From Micractinium sp. NFX-FRZ (taxonomy: Eukaryota > Chlorophyta > Trebouxiophyceae > Chlorellales > Chlorellaceae): a stretch of DNA of 64,000 nt. Shown here in pieces: positions 34,182 through 44,672 of the stretch. The stretch is taken from assembly GCA_029339195.1 (NCBI GenBank), contig JAPTJF010000298.1:1-64000 (forward strand). Reading direction: 5' to 3'. Under the pieces are notes generated by a model. The model did not search any database. It worked only from the letters and a program-made list of their open reading frames with translations, and had not been told where the DNA came from. A program made the translations under genes and the position numbers. The number at the start of each line of letters is the position of its first letter. Within the stretch, counting starts at the first letter, position 1.

Positions 34182-35150
34182 GCATGCTTTTTGCCTGACT
34201 GCTTGACGCATGCTCTGTTGTGCAGATGAGCTGTTTAACAACACTACTTTGCCCCTCTGTGCTGGCTGGCTGAGAGTGGTGCTGGATTGAGTTGCAACGT
34301 TTTCTCTAGCCAGCAGTGCCACGGGCGCAGCAGCCAGCAGCAGGCAGGCAGGCAGGGGGGGGGCAGTGGGGGTTGGTGAGGGGAGAGTGGTGGCTTGAAG
34401 GGGCTATCACAGTTTTGGGCAAGCATGTTGTTGGTTTGGTTTGTTGACAAGTTGACAAGCCAGAGCGTGGTGCAAGCCTGGCACAGGCACATGCCAGTGG
34501 GGGCAGCATGCCAATTTGCGCCGTTTGCGCCGCTATCGTGCAACCACCCCCACAAGCTGCCGCTCCCGGTTGTGCACTTGCTGCTGCCTGCACCTTCCAG
34601 CATTTTTACACTTATACATACCTCTTGAACAAGAGGGGTCGCAGGATGGGGGGAGATGTGACTGAGGGCAGGTAAACGAGTCAGCGGCATACTGGTTGCC
34701 GCAAACAAAGACATTCAGCAAGGGGCAAAGGAACTTCAGGCCAGGCACACCTGGGAGGATGGGATTCGTAGAGGGTGCCGAAATCAGAGAGGGGCAGAGG
34801 GCTAGAAAATTGGTGGGCCGCAGAGGAGTTGCTGGATTGCAGACGTGCCGAAGGCAAAACTGGCGGGCTTCGAAAAATAGGGGCAGGCAAGGAGCGTGGC
34901 CCATGTGAGGCGGCACAGAGCCGCGTGCAGCACACTGCACCTGCCTGCAGTTATAACGAGCATAGTAATACGCAATGATGCGTCCTGATCACGAGGCAGC
35001 TTTGGTCAGGCACAGTGCGGAGGGTAGGTGCAGTCGAGGGGGTTCAGGCTGATCGGAGGGGCTGACCATCTGCCAGCCGTGCCAGTTCAGTTTGCAATGC
35101 TCATCTGAGATGCAGGTTATGCTGTGCCGCGCTGTGCTGTGCTGTGCTGG
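34182..35150. other. Convergent intergenic region, no supported gene
   Basis: 969 bp between the ankyrin and ligase stops. It has a G-run with ggcaggcag repeats near 34340-34370, gttgacaagttgacaag near 34443, and a minus-strand TGTAA near 34607. Confidence 0.5.
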
Positions 35151-38100
35151 TCACATGCGGGCACGGGCTGGCTTGTGGTTGCCCCACTGCTTGCGCAGGG
35201 TGAGCTTGCTGATCTTGCCGGTGGCTGTGTGGGGGATCTCTGCATGAGCAAAGAAAGTGGAGAAGTCGGTTGAGGAAGCGAAGGGTGGGTATGCCTGCTC
35301 GTCTCCCTGCTCATCTCCCTGGGGCAGGAGGGGTGACCGCACTGCAAGCGGGCTTGTGTTCGTGGTGCCCAACCTTGGGCAGGGGCAGGCATGGAGAGGC
35401 GGCGTCAGTGCAAGCATGCCGGCAGATGGTGGGCAGCCTGTGTTGGCCTGCCATCCGACAGGCGCAATGGGGGCCATGTCCACGCACTGCTGCTGCTGCT
35501 CCTGCTGACACCCAGTTGTGTGCCATGCAATCAAAAGAAGAGACCATGTGCGGCTTGCTGCCGGGGAAAGACAGCTCGAGGAGGGGGCCAGCACACGTAC
35601 GTCGTCCATCACACTTGTGATGCGCCTTCCCGCAGCACCCCGCCTTCCCTCCAACTACACACATGAAAGCACGCTCACCCTTGACAAACACCACGTCATC
35701 TGGCATCCACCAGCGCGCGATGCGTCCATCCAGGTATGACAGAATGTCGTCGCGGGTGGGCGCCTGCAGCTTGCATGAGTGAGCAATGACACGAGGGGTG
35801 TGGGCACTCTGCCATACAAACAGGCGTGCCATGGTGCGCGACCTAATGGTTGGGTAAATGCGTGGGTGAGTGGGTTGGCACATGACTGGGTGCCGCCATT
35901 GGCGGCGGGCGTTGCAAGGCAGACCTGCCACCGCTCCCACCCAACCCCACCCAATCCACCCATACGGGCTTAGCAACGGCAGCTGTGCCACACACCCTGT
36001 CGCCTTCCCGCTGCACCCCTTGCTGGGAGCCACCCCAAGCAGCAGAAGCGAGACGAGCACTCCTGCCAGCCAGCACCCCCCGCCCCAATCTTGTTGTGAA
36101 CAGTGCAGAACATACTGCCGATGCAGCTCCGCAAGCTAGGACTGCAGTGGCCGCGCACCTGCCCCTTCTTGGGAGCCACCACCAGCAGGGGGCGCTCCGT
36201 CCACTTGGGGTCGGCGATGGCAATCACTGCCGCCTCTGCAGCACAGGCGGCATGATGCGTCGGGGGGGGCAGGCAAGGACGCAAGGGGGCAGGAGTCAAG
36301 CAGGTGCGCGCGTCTGGAGCCAGCGCCTCAGAAGGAAAGGGAGGGGGGCAGGGCCAGGCCTAGGGGGCCGGTGAGGGCGGGTGAGGGCACAAGCGGATAT
36401 GCCAGGGTCAGCTCGCCGGGACAGCATAGCGGCAGGTTGCGCCAGGGTCGTACCTTCGCCAACATGTAGCGCCAAACCCGCGCTATGCCCTACCACCCCC
36501 GCACCTGCCACCCCTGGGTGCCCCACCGCCGCGTTCTCAATGGCCACGCTGCTGATCCACTCGCCGCCGCTCTTGATCACGTCCTTGGAGCGGTCTGTGA
36601 TCTGCGGGGTGGACATGAGGGGAGAGGGGATTGATGGTGGGGGTGCTGCGGGCGGGGGTGGGGCACAGGGTAGGGAGGTGGGGGGAGGCAGCGGCAGGTG
36701 GCTGGCAGGGCGCTGGTGCAGGTCCATGCCCCCGCCCGACGGTGTCCTGCTCTCACTGCAGCTGTGCAGCAAAGGCGCGCATGAGGGAGGCCTGCCACAC
36801 ATTCGTCACCAGCAATCATGTCCGCGGCAGGTGCAGCTGCAGCAGCAGAGGCAGAGCAGACAGCGCCAGCAGCAGCGGTAGACTACACACGCTGCAGGCT
36901 TGCCTGCATGAAACCTTGTGGGTCGATGGTGGCCACGTCCCCCGTGTCAAACCAGCCCTCCGCATCTGCCGCCTCCGCATCCGAGTTGTAGTACTTGCTC
37001 AGCGTGTGGGGGCCGCGCACCTGCAGCAGGGATGCAGAAGCACGTTAGGAATGACGCCCAGAAACGAGAAGGGGAAGGGGGCAGTAAAGCTCGAGGACGG
37101 GGGAGGGTGGCCAGGTGGGATGCAGGCAGGGGTTGTGGGGAGCGGCAGGGGCACAGCAGTTGAGGCCAACAGGTGGGCAGCCCGACATTGGCCTGGCGCC
37201 TGACACTGCACCACACGCAGCGTGCCGTAAAGATGCCCCCGCAGGATGTTAGGGCAGCAGCAGCTGCAAGGCACACCTGCCCGCCTGCATGGGTGCCCAC
37301 CTACTACTGCTACTCATGTGCCAGCGCTGCAGCTGCTGCAGTCGATTCACTGCTGCAGTAAATCAGCCCCCACCTGCAGGTTGCCAAACGCCTGCCCATC
37401 CCAGGGCAGCTCGGTGCCCGACTCATCAATGATCCTGCAGCCAAGGAATCAGTGACACAGTCAGTTGCATTGCAGATGGCATGCGCGTGAGGAGCTATCT
37501 GGGAGCCGCCCGTGCGCACTCCCCCTGCATCCAAGGAATCAGGGAACTGCGTGAGGTGCGCTGCCAAACAAATGCCAAACTGATGAGCTTGCTAATGGAT
37601 CCGCCCTATACAATGACAGGGAAGAAGGAGGAAAAGAAGATGAATGCTCAGCTGGCACGTGTCCGTATGAGCTGACAGGGAGAGGCAGGACAGGCAGGCT
37701 CAGGAAGGCTTGCGGTGAAGGGCGGCTAGGCAGAGAGCCACGCCGCCCAGCAGCCCGCGCCCTTGCCCTGCACCCCAGCATCCGTCCATCTCCCGCCAAC
37801 CCCGCAGCAGTGAGCACGCTGCCAGCACCTCACCAACCCACAGCGCGCCGCGCCGCGCACCTCATGTCGATGAACACGTGCGGCCGCCCCTGCTTCAGCT
37901 TCATCTGCGTCAGCCCCTCCCGGTCCAGCCCCGCCTGGCTGCCCTTGATGGCCCCCACCGTGGCCGTGGGGCTGGTCTCGGTCATGCCCCACAGCTGCCG
38001 CACCTCCACCCCCTGCTTGACCTCCAGGAATTCGATGATGTGCCTGCAGGGCAGAGGGAGGGAGGGAGGGAGGGAGGAGAAGAGGGGAGCGTCACTTGGA

Positions 38101-41100
38101 AAGCTTGCATCCAACCAAGCGCGGCGCCACGTGCGCGAATCGAGGAAGCAGCAATTCAGGGATGCAGGGGAGCGCAGGACGCATCGACCAGCAGGGCTGC
38201 TGGTTCGCCTGCAGAGAGCGTGGGGGCGGGCCAGGAAGGCGGAAAGGCCCTGTTCATCAAGCCTCCCCAGGCACGCACCTGGGGCAGGCCGCCCCCCCGA
38301 TGACCACCAGCTTGAGCGTGCTCAGCCGCAGCGCCCGCTTTTCCATGTGGTCCAGCAGGCCCAGCCACACGGTGGGCACACCCTGCACATCATCCAAGGC
38401 AAAGTTACAGACTGTTGGTGGGAGGGCGAGGAGGAAAATGGGTGCAAGGTGCGGCGGTGCGTGGGCAGTGGGGCAGTGGGCGGCGGACAGGGGGGGCGCG
38501 GAGGAAGAAGGGGTAATGAGCAGAGTGGAGGCAGAGCATCATGCACCACAAACACAGACGCACCGCAGTGGTCGTCACCCGGTGCTTCTCAAGCAGGTTG
38601 TACACGCTGGCGCCATCCAGGTAGGGGCCTGCAGGGGCGGGGATGCAGAAATTTGGTGTACAACACCGCCAGAGGTGGCAGCAGGCCAGGCCGTGCAGTA
38701 AGGTGGAAGGGTGCACAACCAGCTGCGCAGGCCTGCTGGCAGGGCTGCCAGCAGGGCTGGCGTCCACCCAGCCAGGACACCAGGCAGGCAGGCAGGCATG
38801 CAGCCAGCTGAGGCAACTCACCCGGCAAAACCAGCTTTGCTCCCATCATGGGCCCGGCAAACGCCAAGCCCCTGCAGGGTGGGTAAGGACGTGCATTTGA
38901 TGTATGTGTGTGTAAGGTGGATTCACTTTGCTGGGGCCCGCTGTCAGTATGCACACTTGGATGCAGCAGCAGTGGCAGCAGCGGCAGCGGCAGCAGCAGC
39001 TGCAGCAGGGGCCGCCCAGCAAAGTTCACATGGCACGTCGGCGCCACCCAACTTCTATGTTCTTATCAAGGTGCTTATCACTTGAGCTCACCAGGAGTTT
39101 GCGTGGAACATGGGCACCACCATGAGTATGCAGCTGGCCGACTTGACGTCCAGGTAGTCGGGCAGGGCCACGGCCAGGGCGTGCAGGAAGTTGGAACGGT
39201 GGGAGTACATCACGCCCTGGTGGGAAGGAGGGCGGGGGAGGGGCCGGGGGCGGGGGTGGGGGTGAGGGATGTGGGTGAGGAGTAAGGAGGGGTGGGTGTG
39301 CGGCACGCCCTGTGCATTTACTTGGCAGCGGTACAGGAGGCACGAACAGGTCTCGGGTGGGTGGGAGCGGGCGAAGCCAGCGCAGGTGGTCGAAAGGAAC
39401 TTGGTAGGGTGGAGAGGTGGAGGGTGGAGAGGTGGCAGGGGCGGTGCGGTGGCAAGAGGTGTTGGGCGCAAGGACAGCGGCGAGGAAGCGCGCGGCAGCT
39501 ACCAGCCCAGCAGCCTGCCAGCACAGCAGCAGCAGCACCAATGTATCAGCAGTGTGCCAGGCGGCAGCGGCGGCAGCAGCGGCGGCCCACCTTGGGCATG
39601 CCTGTGGTGCCGCTGGTGTAGCACAGCCCAGCCGCCTGGTTCTCGTCCTGCACCTCCCACTTGAACGCCGGCAGGTTGGGCACCTGCAGGCATGACGACA
39701 TTGCGCAGATTGTTTGACAGGTGCGTGGGGTGGGAGCTGCTGCACAGCAGGTGACCACAGCGCGCACAGCACCCACCCCCCACGTAGCGCAGCAACCCGG
39801 AGAGCGCACATCCAAGAGTGCACTACAACCTCCTCCGGCAGCAATGCACAACAGCACGCGCGACAGCATGCACACCGCATGCACACAGCGTGCACAGCAC
39901 ACCCACCTCCTCCATCAGCAGCTCCTCGTAGCACAGCAGGTCCAGCTTGCTCTGCTTGGGCATGTGCCGCTCATCTGCAAGGGCCACCAGGCAGGCGCAC
40001 GGGCGGCGCCCCCATCCAAGTCAGGCGCATGGGCGCATGGACATTGGACAGGGCACAGGGCTCGCAGTCGCTCGCAAGCTCACAGCACAGCACAGCACGG
40101 CACAGCACAGCACAGCACAGCACGGCACAGCACAGCCTTGCTGCCGCGCCCTGCCCTGCCCCGCCCATCAAGGCACAGCTATGCACAACAGGGCGTGCCG
40201 TTCTCTGGAGGCAGTTGGGCGCTGGCGAGAGGGTGCGTGGGGGTCATGTTGCGCTGGCGCAGCTGCAGCGCACCTGGCTGGCTGACATGCCGGCGTATGA
40301 CTCATAGACGGCAGTGACAGCGGCGGTGACAGCGGCAGCACCGATCTGGGACCGCACAGGAGGTGAACCCACATGCTCGCCCACCCACGACCAGCACCCC
40401 AAGCTGCAACCACACGCCTTCAAGCCTACACCACCGGTGGTTGGGTGATCAGCCATTGTCAGGCATAAATGTGCAAAGTGCCGCGCCTCACCCGTCAGCA
40501 GCACCACGTGCCTCAGGCAGCCCTTGGCGCGCGGCGCCAGCTTCTCCAGCAGCGGCGCAAACGAGGCGTCCGCCAGTATGATGCTGTCCTGGGCGTGGTT
40601 GATGATCCAGGCCTGTGGGGAGGGAGGGATTAGGGTTGTAGGGGGGGAGGGAAGCGCAGCAGGGAAAGAGGCAGCGTGGGGGTGCAGCGGGTGGGTAGCG
40701 GGAGGGGATAACGGTGTGCGCTGGCACGCACCCAGGGACCCGTTGACATGTGCAGCCAGCCAGTGTTGCGATGCGATGCACACCCACCCACCCACCAGGT
40801 CGTCCTCAAAGAGGCGGGGGTTGAGGGTGTGGCACACGGATCCAAGCCCCATGATGCCGTACCTGCGCGCAGGGGTGAGCGGCGGCACAGGGTGTGACTA
40901 AGACAGTGCAGAAAACATGTTTGAGACACCCTACAGCTGGAGGAAAGAATGTACAGGTGGGGGCAGCAGGGGTAACCGGCGAGACGGTGGGCTGGTTGGT
41001 GAGCAGGCGGGGGCATAGGCATAGGCAGGCAGGCGGGCAGGTGGCAGGGGCGCATGACACATGTAGAAGGGGAGCCTGCGCAGGGCTGGCCTAACACCCA

Positions 41101-41501
41101 CCATGACTCCAGGTGGCGCACGGTGTTAAAAGCAAGCGTGGCCACACGGTCGCCTGGCCTGCAAACGACAGGGCATGCAGCAGCAGGCTTAATTTGCCGA
41201 TGCGGGGTGCTGCCGCTGCCGCCTGCCGCCGCCGCCGCTGCCGCCACTTAGTAGGGTTCTGCTGCTGCACCCTGCACGCGGGTCGGGCGGCTTTACATGG
41301 TCGCACCCACCTGACTCCAAGCCTTTTTAGGGCCAGCGCACACAGCCGAGCGCGCTCGCCCAGCTGTCGATAGTTGCTCACGTCCACCCTGCCAGGTTCG
41401 TCGCCGCTGACGGACACAATTTCCGCTTCCGGGTGGAACTTTGCTGCATAGTCCAGGATGGAGGTGACCAGCAGCGGCTGCTGCTGCATGAGACCCCGCA
41501 T
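35151..41501 (-). CDS. Fatty acyl-CoA synthetase, bacterial medium/long-chain AMP-ligase type (549 aa, 17 exons)
   Basis: Exons (minus): 41501-41311, 41158-41102, 40862-40796, 40612-40492, 39974-39907, 39683-39591, 39216-39092, 38871-38822, 38628-38564, 38382-38279, 38043-37861, 37434-37374, 37020-36904, 36601-36505, 36235-36159, 35763-35679, 35239-35151. The start [19 protein letters not shown] is the first ATG in frame and matches the usual start of bacterial homologues. Motifs in order: [14 protein letters not shown] (P-loop), [82 protein letters not shown] and catalytic Lys in [10 protein letters not shown]. It makes acyl-AMP then acyl-CoA from a fatty or carboxylic acid, ATP and CoA. The C terminus -ARM fits a peroxisomal PTS1-type signal, suggesting fatty-acid activation for beta-oxidation (inference). 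Chain length cannot be read; DmdB-type (methylmercaptopropionate) ligases are close relatives. Intron 13 has a GC donor (36903). Confidence 0.92.
40081..40136. repeat. (CAGCA)n microsatellite in ligase intron
   Basis: About eleven CAGCA/CGGCA pentamers between ligase exons 4 and 5. Confidence 0.9.
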
Positions 41502-43149
41502 CGCTGCTTTCGGCGTAAAATGACCTGTCGCTGCCGGGAGTTTGTGTGCTGAGATCTTGCGATCAAGCTTTGCAGCGGCAGGGCTAGCCGGATGCTGAGC
41601 TCCGAGAGCACAATCGCGAGGGAAGGGCGGGACGGGTAGTGCTGAGCTGGCGGGCACGATCAGTCAGAGCTGACTCACGATACTAATGGAGGCTGACATG
41701 AGGACGGCATGTGGGGTTTGGGGAACGGAAGCAGGCGGGTTGGGATACTCAAATTGGGTGAACCAAACATTAGAAGGCAGCACGTTTGACAGCAGCCACT
41801 GTATGCAAGGCAACTTGAAGACGAAGGTGTGCTGCTGGCGATGCCCATCGTGCCGGTGCCCGCACGTGGAGGCGCTGGCGCCTATAAAAACAGTGCGTGC
41901 CGCACGGAGTAGGCACGTCAACACTTCTTACAAGTGATAAGTGGTCATAGCTGGGTGGCACCTTCAAGCTGCAGTTGTAGGTGGATGGAGCAGTGGGTGA
42001 CGACGCCGCAGCAAGGTGAGGTGGCAAAGTGGCGTCGTGTGAAGAAGAATGAAGTTGAACAATACGCCCTTGGGCGTGGGTTGAGGAAACCAGCGAACAC
42101 CCTGTGGGCACCCTGTCCGGAGCCCCCCTCCGCTGGCTACAGGTGCGTCGTGTGTAGAAGCACTTTCTCGAGTGACAAGAGCGGATGGTGGAGTCTTGGT
42201 GAGTACAGGTGCTGACAGCTGGCAGGCAGCTACATACCGTTGGAAGGTGCATAGGCCTCCTCTCCAAAGCCCATGCCACCGATGGGGTGGCCACCCACCC
42301 GCTTGCACCACACCGCAGTTCATCCACCGCATGCTAGTTCTGCGCTAGCGGTGACAGCGCTGTCTCCCGCCCACCCACTCCCTGACTGCCTGATCCACTC
42401 AGCCCTTCTATGCCGTCGTAATTCACCTCGGCCCCACACCTGTCACCGGGCAGCCAGATGCTGTGCTGGCACAGTAGGCAGCAAGTCTTCAAATGCAGTG
42501 CGGCTGGCTCAAGCAGGGGGCATGCGGTTCCAGCAAGTCGAGACAGTATGCTACCTCTTGCCTGGGGCTGTGAGCGTCAATGACGCTGCATAGATTATAA
42601 TGTATCACATCAACTGACCAGCAAGGGGCAACACAACACAGAAGGCTGTGTTGTTGTGTGCACAGTGCCCCATGGCCTCTCTCCATGCAACGGCGCCACC
42701 TGGCGTTTGGAGGTGGCGGCAGGCGGCAGCGTGCGCAGCTGGCAGCACGCCCAAGGGGCCGTGCGTTCTGCCCTTGTGATGCCGCTGGCATCATTTCACG
42801 CGCCCTCCCGTCACAGTGAAGCCTTCCAACGCGGGCAGGAGCGCACGGCGCAGCAACACGTGCAGGTGTCTCGAGTGGAGCCAGGCAGCGACACCAGGTG
42901 CGCTCTTTTCCCGAAGGTTATAGCGCGGTAACAGCTCAGGCTGCTGACCGCCGCAGTGCTGCTGCCGTAGCCCCCTGCCCTGGCTGACCGCCGCCGCCCA
43001 CTCACCCTCCCGCTCCCCGATCGCCCGCCAACCAACCCAGCCATGGCCCCATCCTCTCGCCTGCTGCACCTGGCCTGCATTGCTCTGTCAGTGTGCGCCA
43101 CCCTCACCCTCACAACCTGTTTTCTGCCACTCCAACATGTGTGCAAAAG
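41502..43149. other. Divergent intergenic region, ligase (-) and ARM-MYND (+)
   Basis: 1,648 bp. Short open frames (e.g. plus 41985-42215, starting MEQWVTTPQQGEV) have no recognised domain. A good TATA-like box (cctataaaaac) lies at 41880 with no annotated gene directly after it. An ATG at 43043 starts a 71-codon frame overlapping the ARM gene. Confidence 0.5.
41880..41890 (+). promoter_or_regulatory. TATA-box-like site without an assigned gene
   Basis: CCTATAAAAAC is close to the eukaryotic TATA consensus and stands out in GC-rich DNA. It could drive a short or non-coding transcript, or a distal 5' UTR exon of the ARM-MYND gene 1.26 kb downstream. Confidence 0.3.
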
Positions 43150-44352
43150 ATGGCGCCTCCAACACGCAGCCAGATCCCGGCGCTGCTGCAGTGCCTGCGC
43201 AGCCGCAGCTTTGCCGAGCGCGAGCATGCAGACGCTGCATTTGCACTGTACCATCTAGCCACTGGCAGTCCAGAAAACGGGGCTGCAATTGAGGCTGCTG
43301 GCGGCATCCCATCCCTGGTGCAGTTTATTCAGAGCAGCCGCAGCGAAATTGGCCAGCTGCACTCCCTTGGGGCGTTGGTTGTGCTGTCATCCAACAACCC
43401 TGAGCGCAAGGCGGCGTTCGCCGCCGCTGGGGGGGTGGCGGCAGCAGTGCAGTGCCTGCAGCGCAGCAGGCGCAGCAGCGTGCAGCAGCTGGCGGCTGGT
43501 GCTTTGACGATTCTGGCCAGTGGTAGCCTAGAGCGGAGTGCAGCCATAGCCGAGGCAGGTGGTATCCCTGTGCTGCTGCAGCACCTGAACGCAACAGATG
43601 GTCAGGTGCGGGCGTGTGCGGCTGAGGCGCTGTGCAGCATCTCACTCAGCAGCCCAGGAAGCAGGGCGGCAATGTCAGAGGCAGGCGGCATCCCAGCGCT
43701 AGTGCGCTGCCTGGACGCAAGCTGCAGCGATGAGGTGCAGGAGCAGGCAGGCATGGTGCTGCTGAGCCTCTGCGCGGGCGAGGGCAGCGAAGGGCGGTGC
43801 GAGGCAATTGCCAGTGCAGGCGGTGCCGATGCGATGGAGCGGCTGCTGCAGGAGAGTTCGGCTACAGCAGCCGGGCAGGTAGCAGGCCTGGTGCTGGCCT
43901 CGCTTGAAGTTGTTGCCGCAAGCCGGGCCCAGCCGGAACCTGCGGCGGCGCCAGCGGTGGCAGAGGCAGCAGCAGGTGGAGGTGCACCCTCGGCACCCTC
44001 TGGGAGCACTGCGGCTGCCAGGGTGTGCGCTGCCGAGGGCTGCGGCAACACGGGGCGCCTGCGCCGCTGTGGCGGGTGAGTGGGTGCGTGGCTCCCCGGG
44101 TTGTGGGCGGGGAGAGCTCTCGAGGTGTGTCGCCGCGTGCACACATGTTGTCCACAATGCTTCAACTACCAGCACCCTGGGCTCAGAAAACAGCTCGCCA
44201 ACCCTGCCCCCCCTTGGGCCCTCCCCACCTGCAGGTGCCGTACCGTGCGGTACTGCAGTGAGGCATGCAACCGGGCGAGCTGGAGGGAGCATAAGGCAGA
44301 GTGCCGGCGCCTGCAAGCCGCAGCCGCAGCATCCCCTCAGCCCTCTGCCTGA
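43150..44352 (+). CDS. Armadillo-repeat protein with C-terminal MYND zinc finger (347 aa, 2 exons)
   Basis: Exons 43150-44075 and 44235-44352; donor GG|GTGAGT and acceptor cctgcag agree in phase. Five armadillo units are clear from ~25 to ~255, each with the A-A-I-x-x-A-G-G-I-P-x-L-V turn: AAIEAAGGIPSLVQFI, AAFAAAGGVAAAVQCL, AAIAEAGGIPVLLQHL, AAMSEAGGIPALVRCL and EAIASAGGADAMERLL. An Ala/Pro-rich linker leads to a MYND finger (~300-340): VCAAEGC, RRCGGCRTVRYCSEACNRASW and HKAEC, i.e. four Cys pairs with the terminal His-Cys. MYND fingers and ARM repeats both bind proteins; no catalytic domain is seen. Likely an adaptor; partners unknown. It converges on the Gln-rich gene 320 bp away. Confidence 0.85.
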
Positions 44353-44672
44353 ACACGGGCGCAAATGCCAGCTTCAGCCGCAGTAGACCTAGAGTATGGC
44401 ACACAAGCCGCTCCTACCCTCAATCCATCGTGTGCTCTGCATGAGCCTAGCGGAACTCTTGCAATGTTGCTGCTTTGCCGCCTACACAGGGCTGGCGTCA
44501 GCGTCATGAGACGAATGAAATGCGACTAGACCGGGCAGCACACGCCAGGGGAGCACCGGCGGCATGAGGAAGGATAGTAAAGGGAGTGGCATGCGGTATG
44601 GCAGCTGCCCAGTGGGGCTGGCTGGTAAGAGGCAAGGAGGCAAAGAGCCCGTGGTGGTGATGCCAGGCTGCT
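44353..44672. other. Convergent 3' region, ARM-MYND and Gln-rich genes
   Basis: 320 bp holding both 3' UTRs; no TGTAA motif or gene recognised. Confidence 0.5.

Noticed and set aside
40262..40350. Exon-like frame [20 protein letters not shown] with good splice edges in the ligase gene
   Set aside because: Its phase does not fit exons 4 and 5 (inclusion gives a stop), and homologous ligases have no such segment.
41985..42215. Small plus-strand gene after the TATA-like box (MEQWVTTPQQGEV...)
   Set aside because: No recognised domain and no clear exon partner; only the TATA-like site is reported.
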